Below, one piece after another: positions 1 to 4,478 of a DNA stretch of 5,298 nucleotides. The translations under genes were made by a program, and so were the position numbers. Position 1 is the first letter of the stretch; each line of letters starts with the position of its first letter. The stretch lies in NCBI GenBank assembly GCA_049325575.1, contig JBMOLK010000278.1:1-5298 (forward strand), in the 5' to 3' direction. Under the pieces are notes generated by a model. That model made no database searches, was not told the origin of the DNA, and saw only the letters and a program-made list of their open reading frames with translations. This DNA is from JBMOLK01 sp049325575. GTDB lineage: Bacteria; Bacillota; Clostridia; Acetivibrionales; Acetivibrionaceae.

Positions 1-430
1 TTGAATCTTTCATACATTTATACTGCCCATAGTTATCAATGATTTTATAACCAATATTTCTATATAACCCCATTGCTTCAACTAAAGGCGCGCCAGTTTC
101 CAATATAAGTTTAGAGAACCCTTTATTTCTGGCTCTTTCTTCTAAGGTACTCATTAATAGTTTTGATATTCCTTTTCCACGATGCTCTTTACGTACAAAG
201 ACCCTTTTAACCTCTGCTACACCCTCGTCATAAAACTTGAAACTTGCACAAGCGACTGGAATATCATCAATATAGATCAATATCACATCGTGAATATCTT
301 CCAATGAATTATATTGAACATATTGCTCTCTTTGCTTTTCCCCACCAATAACCTCATTAAGGCTATCGTCCAGCATTTTACATAATTCTACAAAGTCCCT
401 ATCTTTTCCATCTACATGTGCTATCTTCAT
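1..430 (-). CDS. GNAT-family N-acetyltransferase, 3' end outside window
   Basis: Reading the minus strand from an ATG at 430 gives 143 open codons running off the left edge, so the C-terminus is missing. The start is supported by TGGAGGAAAG (440 to 431) just before it. The protein begins MKIAHVDGKDRDFVELCKML and has the GNAT core: strands around residues 48-66 (VILIYIDDIPVACASFKF), strand beta-4 VKRVFVRKEH (74-83), then the acetyl-CoA pyrophosphate-binding loop RGKGISKLL (84-92), and a C-terminal LYRNIGYKIIDNYGQY block (122-137). The family transfers an acetyl group from acetyl-CoA to an amine; the acceptor here (small molecule, peptide or protein N-terminus) cannot be told. It is cytosolic, with no signal peptide. 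It is transcribed away from the cohesin-dockerin gene and shows no functional tie to it. The family call is secure; the substrate is unknown. Confidence 0.93.
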   Translation of the reverse strand, partial: MKIAHVDGKDRDFVELCKMLDDSLNEVIGGEKQREQYVQYNSLEDIHDVILIYIDDIPVACASFKFYDEGVAEVKRVFVRKEHRGKGISKLLMSTLEERARNKGFSKLILETGAPLVEAMGLYRNIGYKIIDNYGQYKCMKDS

Positions 431-585
431 CTTTCCTCCAACAACTATAGCTATATAATAATAAAGCAAGTTCATTTGGTATAATCCATATTTTATCAGA
501 TTCAATTCATTTTCGTCGAGTTAATTTTAAATACTATTTTTTCTGATATAAAGGCAAAAAATTATATTAATTAGTGAACACTTTA

Positions 586-594
586 TGTTATAAT
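586..594 (+). promoter_or_regulatory. Extended -10 promoter of the cohesin-dockerin gene
   Basis: TATAAT at 589-594 matches the sigma-A -10 consensus exactly and is preceded by TG one base upstream (586-587), the extended -10 element. No good -35 exists: TTAATT at 567-572 (16-bp spacer) is poor, which the TGn element commonly compensates for. Transcription would start near 601 and give a 5' leader of about 78 nt before the ATG at 679. The rest of 431-663 is AT-rich, with a 10-bp palindrome TATAGCTATA at 446-455 in the leader of the divergent acetyltransferase gene. I see no convincing promoter for that gene and no other gene in the gap. Confidence 0.6.
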
Positions 595-665
595 AAAAAT
601 AAAAAATGGTAAGGGAGGTTAATATTATTATCTTTTAAGAACACTTTCAAAATTTAATTTTTTAT

Positions 666-674
666 GGGAGGGAG
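666..674 (+). promoter_or_regulatory. Ribosome binding site that fixes the cohesin-dockerin start
   Basis: GGGAGGGAG sits 4-8 bases before the ATG at 679, a near-ideal Shine-Dalgarno. An in-frame ATG at 664 overlaps this site and has no SD at the right distance of its own. The five-residue extension it would give (MGGSN) would also put uncharged residues before the MRKY n-region of the signal peptide. The ATG at 679 is therefore preferred. Confidence 0.85.
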
Positions 675-678
675 TAAT

Positions 679-1455
679 ATGAGAAAGTATTTTAGTATTC
701 TAACAATTATTATTGTATTGATTGCAGCCTGCATCAATCCAATTTCCATATATGCGTCTACTAATGACAGCCTACTGACAATTACCAGTACATCTGAACC
801 AATTTCAATACCAGTAAGGCATCCTCTTCAAATTAAAGCAGGTACAGTTGAGGGAAAGCCGGGTGAAGCAGTAATAGTTCCTGTTACCATTGAGGATATG
901 CCCGAGGGATATTCAGTAAATAATTTAGACTTTGAATTGAGGTTTGATCCTGCTGTTCTTGAAGTTACAAGTGTATCACCTGGGGAAATAATTATAAATC
1001 CAACAGTTAACTTCTCACACCTTATAAGTAACGATTTGGGAAGACTGGTTTTACTATTCTCTGACGATACTGGAATAGGAAAAGAATCAATTAAACAAAA
1101 TGGGGTATTTGTTAATCTTAACATAAAGATAAAGCCGACAGCAAAAGCCGGTTTTACAGTTATAAGATTTCAAACAGGAATTAGTGAAAATCCCTACGAA
1201 CCATCACTCGATCCATTAAGGCTTATAAGCGGCGGCGTTTATGTTATAATAAATGGAATTTCAATTGGAGATGTAACTGGAGATGGATTTATTAACTCCA
1301 CAGACTGCACTCTGCTTAAGAGATTTGTTTTAGGTATTGTAAGTGAATTCCCTTATCCAAAAGGAATGGAGAATGCTGATGTTAACAAAGACGGAGTAAT
1401 AAATTCTACTGACTATGTTGCGTTAAAAAGGATAGTCTTAGGGATAAACATATAA
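679..1455 (+). CDS. Secreted cohesin-dockerin protein (single-cohesin scaffoldin/adaptor type)
   Basis: The product has 258 residues from the ATG at 679. Residues 1-26 form a signal peptide (MRKYF n-region, hydrophobic core 6-18, possible cleavage after YA at 25-26). IAAC at 15-18 could instead serve as a lipobox. A short Ser/Thr-rich spacer follows. Residues about 51-190 form a cohesin-like beta-sandwich: IKAGTVEGKPGEAVIVPVTI, then LDFELRFDPAVLEVTSV, and a closing SGGVYVIING. Residues 196-258 form a type I dockerin with two F-hand calcium loops: D198, T200, D202, N206, D209 and D234, N236, D238, N242, D245. Each loop carries a Ser-Thr pair (207-208, 243-244) and a Lys-Arg pair (214-215, 250-251). 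By family knowledge, the dockerin docks onto a cohesin of a scaffoldin while the cohesin receives another dockerin-bearing protein, so this would be a monovalent adaptor outside the cell. There is no catalytic or carbohydrate-binding module. The gene stands alone, with its own promoter. The cohesin type is not certain. Confidence 0.9.
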   Translation: MRKYFSILTIIIVLIAACINPISIYASTNDSLLTITSTSEPISIPVRHPLQIKAGTVEGKPGEAVIVPVTIEDMPEGYSVNNLDFELRFDPAVLEVTSVSPGEIIINPTVNFSHLISNDLGRLVLLFSDDTGIGKESIKQNGVFVNLNIKIKPTAKAGFTVIRFQTGISENPYEPSLDPLRLISGGVYVIINGISIGDVTGDGFINSTDCTLLKRFVLGIVSEFPYPKGMENADVNKDGVINSTDYVALKRIVLGINI

Positions 1456-1528
1456 CATAGAGGAAAACGGAAATTATTTTTAAATCTAATTAAACCTGTT
1501 ACATTTATAATCTTGAAAATATTATAAT

Positions 1529-1575
1529 AGCCCTGTACAATTATGTTATATTCATTAATAAGATTGTACAGGGCT
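1529..1575. terminator. Perfect 13-bp stem-loop, probable terminator of the cohesin-dockerin gene
   Basis: AGCCCTGTACAAT (1529-1541) and ATTGTACAGGGCT (1563-1575) are perfect inverted complements around a 21-nt AT-rich loop. The hairpin begins 73 nt after the cohesin-dockerin stop codon and is the only strong hairpin before the next gene, so termination is its likely role. The downstream T run is short (TTT, 1575-1577, then AAATATA), so it is not a textbook intrinsic terminator. It may work as an RNA 3'-end stabiliser, or the DNA repeat may bind a protein. Confidence 0.5.
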
Positions 1576-1587
1576 TTAAATATACTG

Positions 1588-1603
1588 GTGAAACATGTTT
1601 TAC
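1588..1603. promoter_or_regulatory. Palindromic site upstream of the two-component operon (candidate operator)
   Basis: GTGAAACATGTTTTAC contains the perfect 10-bp palindrome AAACATGTTT (1591-1600). Its outer bases are also symmetrical except for one G/T pair. It lies about 145 bp before the response regulator start, in non-coding DNA. The size and symmetry suit a dimeric regulator, but no specific regulator is recognised. Confidence 0.3.
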
Positions 1604-1612
1604 ATCTAAAAT

Positions 1613-1632
1613 ATAATCTTCCTAAAGATTAT
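1613..1632. repeat. Perfect 8-bp inverted repeat, 4-nt loop
   Basis: ATAATCTT (1613-1620), loop CCTA, AAGATTAT (1625-1632). In RNA it would be a short AU-rich hairpin; in DNA it could be a binding site. No T run follows on either strand, so it is not a terminator. Its role is unknown. Confidence 0.4.
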
Positions 1633-1690
1633 GAAATACCTAAAAGTTCTTCTCTCTTATGTAAATAAAATCATGCGGGCCATAGGGTAT

Positions 1691-1706
1691 GATATAGAGG
1701 TATATC
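1691..1706. repeat. Inverted repeat GATATA-GAGG-TATATC near the response regulator start
   Basis: Perfect 6-bp arms (1691-1696 and 1701-1706) flank a GAGG tetraloop, 41 bp before the response regulator ATG. The left arm overlaps TATGAT (1688-1693), a five-of-six match to a sigma-A -10, but no acceptable -35 lies 16-18 bp upstream. It may be an operator or a leader hairpin. The promoter of this operon is not clearly identifiable by eye, and the rest of 1456-1746 holds no gene. Confidence 0.3.
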
Positions 1707-1746
1707 GAACGCTTGGTGTAATTAGTGTATAAAGAAGGATGATAAA

Positions 1747-2487
1747 ATGAGGTACAAACCGAAGGTATTGGTTGTAGATGATGATGAGTCTATAAGAGAA
1801 CTGATGCAAATATATCTTGAGGATGATTTTCAGGTGCTTCATGCCGCATCCGGTATTGATGCAATTAAGATCACAAAAGAAGAAAAACCATCATTAATGG
1901 TTCTTGATATTATGCTGCCCAAAATGTCTGGGTGGGAAGTTTGTAAGGAAGTTCGAACTTTTTGTAATATTCCTATAATCATGGTTACTGCAAAGGGTGA
2001 GGAATTTGACAGGATACTTGGTTTGGAGTTAGGCGCTGACGATTATATTTGCAAGCCCTTTAGTCCAAAAGAATTGCTGGCAAGAGTAAAAGCGCAGATA
2101 AGAAGGAGTACTATTCTTTCAGAACCGAATTGCCCACAAACTGATAAAAGTAAGGACAATAAAAAAGTTACTGAAGATGATGTAATTGAGTTGTACGGTT
2201 TTGTCATCAACCTAAAAAAGTATAAGGCTGCACTTTATGGTAGCGTTGTTGCATTGACGGCCAAGGAATTCCAGCTTTTAGCCTTTCTTATAATACATGA
2301 GGGACAGGTGTTTAGCCGGGAACAGCTGCTGCAAAATGTGTGGGGATTTGATTATATAGGAGATTCAAGGGCTGTAGATTCTGCTGTTAAACGTTTAAGG
2401 AAAAAACTTGGTTATATCAACAATTCAAAGGAATTTATTCATTCAGTAAGAGGCGTAGGGTATAAATTTGAGGTGGAAAATCCGTGA
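1747..2487 (+). CDS. OmpR/PhoB-family response regulator
   Basis: The product has 246 residues, the usual length for this family. AGAAGGA (1733-1739) lies 7 bases before the ATG. The receiver domain covers about residues 6-118: acidic pocket D11, D12 and D13 (VLVVDDDES), phosphoacceptor D54 (MVLDIMLPKMSG), switch Thr T81 (MVTAKG) and conserved Lys K103 (DDYICKPFSPKELL). A polar linker of about 30 residues (118-148) leads to a winged-helix DNA-binding domain (about 150-243) with LTAKEFQLLAFL, SREQLLQNVWG, a recognition-helix region RAVDSAVKRLRKKL and a C-terminal VRGVGYKFE hairpin. Phosphorylated regulators of this family bind as tandem dimers to direct repeats about 11 bp apart. Just such repeats lie at 3926-3954 before the downstream transporter operon, its most likely target. 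The kinase gene overlaps its stop codon, so the two are co-translated partners. Confidence 0.95.
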   Translation: MRYKPKVLVVDDDESIRELMQIYLEDDFQVLHAASGIDAIKITKEEKPSLMVLDIMLPKMSGWEVCKEVRTFCNIPIIMVTAKGEEFDRILGLELGADDYICKPFSPKELLARVKAQIRRSTILSEPNCPQTDKSKDNKKVTEDDVIELYGFVINLKKYKAALYGSVVALTAKEFQLLAFLIIHEGQVFSREQLLQNVWGFDYIGDSRAVDSAVKRLRKKLGYINNSKEFIHSVRGVGYKFEVENP

Positions 2488-3890
2488 AAACTATTTTCAG
2501 TAAGCTTTTAATAAGTTTTATTTTTACTATAGTGGTTTGTCTGTTAGTTGCCGGTATAAGTATATCACTTATAGTACGGGACTATATCACTGATCAGAAA
2601 GAGAAAGAACTGGTCGTAAAAGCACAGGATATAGCTCAATCAACCAAACACTTCTTTATAAACGGTGAAAATCCGCATGAATATATAAATATGATTAACC
2701 GTTTGGATTCCAATCTAGGAACGGAAGTATGGGCCATAGATGAAAATGGTGTAATTATTGCAGCTGCTTCTTCTCATACCTATTGTGAAGGCAGTTACCT
2801 GAATGATACCCAATTATCAGAAATGAAATCAGGTAAACTAAACATTTATAAAGGATATTCGGATTGCTTCGATGATCCGGTTATAAGGGTTACCTCTCCT
2901 ATAAAGGAAAATGACAAGGTATTAGGTGCAATAATTGTCTACTCCCCTATAAAAGGCATAGATCAAGCAACAAGCAGGTTAATATTAATGATAATCATCT
3001 CAGTGGTATTTGCTCTGGCCATATCCTTAGCTATCTGCTATTTTATTACAAAGAGGATAGCAAAGCCAATACAGGATTTAACTGAAGCTTCAATTGCAGT
3101 TGTTGGCGGAAACAGAAAAGTTAAAGTCTATACCAATACAGACTTTAAGGAATTCAATCAGCTGGCCGGCACCTTTAATTATATGCTTAAGAAGCTTGAC
3201 GAAAATGAGAAAAGGATGAAGGACTTTGTAGCTAATGTTTCTCACGAGTTAAAAAGTCCTATTACATCACTTAAAGGCTTTACAGAGGCGTTAATAGATG
3301 GTAAGGGAAAGACTGAAGAGCGCACTCAAAGATTCTTAAATATTATGAACAAGGAAGCCGACAGACTAAGTAAGCTGGTTGATAACCTTCTTATATTATG
3401 CAAGTCGGATAGCAAAATAAGTATTGAGCCTCAAAGGATCAATATAAAAGATGTTATTGATGAGGTACTATTGAGCTTTGAGACCAAAGTACTTGAAAAG
3501 TCCATAAGCATAAATATTGTGGATAATGCTAAAAAGCCTTATGTAATAGCTGATTCAAGTTCATTAAAGCAAATCCTCATAAATTTGCTTGATAATACCA
3601 TAAAATACTCACCTCAAAACAGTATGGCTTCAATACTAATAAGTGAAAGTGCCGATAAAATTAAAATCTCAATAACTGATAACGGACCGGGTATACCTAA
3701 AGAAGATATTCCTTATATATGGGATAGATTTTACCGGGTTGATAAAGCCAGATCCAGGGAAACCGGCGGAACAGGTCTGGGGTTGGCAATAGTAAAGGAG
3801 CTTGTAGAGAAAAACGGCGGAATAGTAGATGTAACAAGTCATATCGATAAAGGTACAACATTTAGTTTTGAACTCCCAAGATCAACTTAG
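2484..3890 (+). CDS. Membrane sensor histidine kinase, partner of the upstream regulator
   Basis: The product has 468 residues. It starts at GTG 2484, overlapping the regulator stop by 4 bp; GAGGTGG (2470-2476) is the SD inside the regulator's 3' end, suggesting translational coupling. TM1 is about residues 8-31 and TM2 about 166-188. They enclose an extracytoplasmic sensor of about 135 residues that looks PAS/Cache-like (VWAIDENGVIIAAASS at 83-97; a late strand VLGAIIVYSPI) and contains two cysteines, C101 and C128. HAMP follows (about 189-241), then the HisKA helix with phosphoacceptor H254 (FVANVSHELKSPIT) and a HATPase domain: N box with N367 and N371 (INLLDNTIKYS), G1 box DNGPGIP (399-405), F box FYRVDKA, G2 box GGTGLGLAI (428-436). 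It autophosphorylates and passes phosphate to D54 of the regulator. Position 258 is Ser where the E-x-x-T/N phosphatase motif usually has Thr or Asn, a conservative change. The ligand is unknown. Confidence 0.95.
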   Translation: MKTIFSKLLISFIFTIVVCLLVAGISISLIVRDYITDQKEKELVVKAQDIAQSTKHFFINGENPHEYINMINRLDSNLGTEVWAIDENGVIIAAASSHTYCEGSYLNDTQLSEMKSGKLNIYKGYSDCFDDPVIRVTSPIKENDKVLGAIIVYSPIKGIDQATSRLILMIIISVVFALAISLAICYFITKRIAKPIQDLTEASIAVVGGNRKVKVYTNTDFKEFNQLAGTFNYMLKKLDENEKRMKDFVANVSHELKSPITSLKGFTEALIDGKGKTEERTQRFLNIMNKEADRLSKLVDNLLILCKSDSKISIEPQRINIKDVIDEVLLSFETKVLEKSISINIVDNAKKPYVIADSSSLKQILINLLDNTIKYSPQNSMASILISESADKIKISITDNGPGIPKEDIPYIWDRFYRVDKARSRETGGTGLGLAIVKELVEKNGGIVDVTSHIDKGTTFSFELPRST

Positions 3891-3913
3891 AATCCTGTTC
3901 TTGGGAGTTTTTT
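3871..3913 (+). terminator. Intrinsic terminator of the two-component operon, overlapping the kinase 3' end
   Basis: AACTCCCAAGA (3871-3881) pairs perfectly with TCTTGGGAGTT (3899-3909) across a 17-nt loop, followed by a T run (TTTTTT, 3908-3913). This is a textbook Rho-independent terminator. The left arm lies within the last codons of the kinase gene (the ELPR codons), with the stop codon in the loop. It separates the sensor genes from the transporter genes, so the latter need their own promoter. Confidence 0.9.
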
Positions 3914-3925
3914 AAATGTTCCATT

Positions 3926-3954
3926 TCTGACATAAATCTGACACGATTCTGACA
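3926..3954 (+). promoter_or_regulatory. Three TCTGACA direct repeats phased at 11 bp (OmpR/PhoB-type regulator box)
   Basis: TCTGACA occurs at 3926-3932, 3937-3943 and 3948-3954, each start exactly 11 bp after the last, with 4-bp spacers TAAA, CGAT and then CAAA after the third. One helical turn between identical half-sites is the hallmark of head-to-tail binding by OmpR-family regulators; PhoB and PhoP boxes have the same geometry. The last repeat is also the -35 of the promoter that follows. The response regulator ending at 2487 is the obvious candidate binder; that link is inference. Confidence 0.8.
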
Positions 3955-3977
3955 CAAATATCCGTTAGAATTCTAAT
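3949..3977 (+). promoter_or_regulatory. Sigma-A-type promoter of the lipoprotein/permease operon
   Basis: CTGACA (3949-3954, five of six to TTGACA) and TCTAAT (3972-3977, five of six to TATAAT) are separated by the optimal 17 bp. Transcription would start near 3984, giving a leader of about 44 nt that includes a small hairpin AGCG-CAAT-CGCT (3987-3998). An alternative -10, TATAAA at 3979-3984, would leave a 24-bp spacer from this -35 and is less likely unless a bound activator replaces the -35. Confidence 0.7.
3965..3976. promoter_or_regulatory. Perfect 12-bp palindrome in the promoter spacer (candidate operator)
   Basis: TTAGAATTCTAA is fully self-complementary and lies between the -35 and -10, covering all but the last base of the -10. 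A dimer bound here would block RNA polymerase, so it may be a repressor site acting in addition to the direct repeats. An AT-rich 12-mer palindrome can also occur by chance. Confidence 0.35.
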
Positions 3978-4013
3978 GTATAAATAAGCGCAATCGCTGA
4001 TAGATATTGTACC

Positions 4014-4022
4014 AAGGGGGAG
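4014..4022 (+). promoter_or_regulatory. Ribosome binding site that fixes the lipoprotein start
   Basis: AAGGGGGAG ends 5 bases before the ATG at 4028. An in-frame TTG at 4007 would add seven residues (MYQGGVL) before the lipoprotein signal peptide, overlaps this site in its codons and has no SD of its own. The ATG at 4028 is chosen. Confidence 0.85.
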
Positions 4023-4027
4023 TTTTG

Positions 4028-4465
4028 ATGTATAAGAAGTTATTGGCTGTTATATTAATCTCTTTATTAGTTTTCTCCGGTTGTGGACCCAGGAATGAGA
4101 ACATAAAATCTGTGGGGATTAAGGATTTATCTTCGGATCCCGGCGCATATACCGGAAAGATTTTAATTAAAGGGGTAGTTCAGGCTGTAGACGAAAAGAG
4201 GTTTTTATTCAGGTTAATTGATGAAGAAGAGTATAAATCCTGTGGACTTAACCCCTGTGGAACAGCAGGGATTATTACTATATATACCCCGGATTCAAGT
4301 AAGCCGGCTGGTAAGACGCCGTCAGATTATACTTACGATGTAAAAATGCCTAAAGTAGAAGACCGGGTTACTGTTGAGGGTGAAGTTAAAAAAACGGATA
4401 TGGGATACGCATTTGAAGTTGAAAAGGTTTTAAAAGGATCTGATGCTTTGATTGTGAAGAAATAA
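4028..4465 (+). CDS. Small putative lipoprotein, OB-fold-like, with a CGLNPC motif
   Basis: The product has 145 residues. The N-terminus MYKKLLAVILISLLVFSGCG is a type II signal peptide with lipobox FSGC, making C19 the likely lipidated residue; Phe at -3 is less usual than Leu. The mature part (about 126 residues) is rich in beta-strand patterns: ILIKGVVQAVDEKRFLFRLID (residues 45-65), GIITIYTP (81-88) and DRVTVEGEVKKTDMGYAFEVEKVL (112-135). This is the look of an OB-fold or similar small barrel, inferred from pattern only. SCGLNPCG (71-78) places C72 and C77 four residues apart; they could form a disulphide or bind a metal or cofactor. I do not recognise a named family. The gene is the first in an operon with an ABC permease 13 nt downstream, so it is probably an outer-face accessory or substrate-binding partner of that transporter. 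The promoter with TCTGACA repeats lies directly upstream. Confidence 0.8.
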   Translation: MYKKLLAVILISLLVFSGCGPRNENIKSVGIKDLSSDPGAYTGKILIKGVVQAVDEKRFLFRLIDEEEYKSCGLNPCGTAGIITIYTPDSSKPAGKTPSDYTYDVKMPKVEDRVTVEGEVKKTDMGYAFEVEKVLKGSDALIVKK

Positions 4466-4478
4466 GGGGGGAAAAAGT

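Noticed and set aside
611..618. AAGGGAGG, a strong SD-like sequence without a gene
   Set aside because: No ATG, GTG or TTG follows at 5-10 bases; it is likely just purine-rich leader, since the real SD lies at 666-674.
606..638. Ten-codon micro-ORF (ATG at 606, stop at 636-638) in the cohesin-dockerin leader
   Set aside because: It starts about 5 nt after the predicted transcription start with no ribosome binding site, and no regulatory codon run is visible; too short to support as a leader peptide.
828..1124. 98-codon open frame on the minus strand
   Set aside because: It lies entirely within the cohesin domain, has no ribosome binding site and its product resembles no protein pattern; the plus-strand protein has clear domains.
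1506..1528. Two TATAAT hexamers (1506-1511 and 1523-1528), possible promoter of a small RNA containing the 1529-1575 hairpin
   Set aside because: No acceptable -35 or TGn element is present, and such hexamers are expected by chance in this AT-rich stretch.
1456..1746. Riboswitch or CRISPR content in the non-coding stretch
   Set aside because: No known riboswitch core motif and no regularly spaced direct repeats with spacers were seen.
1657..1842. 61-codon open frame on the minus strand
   Set aside because: It overlaps the response regulator start and its leader; no ribosome binding site or recognisable product.
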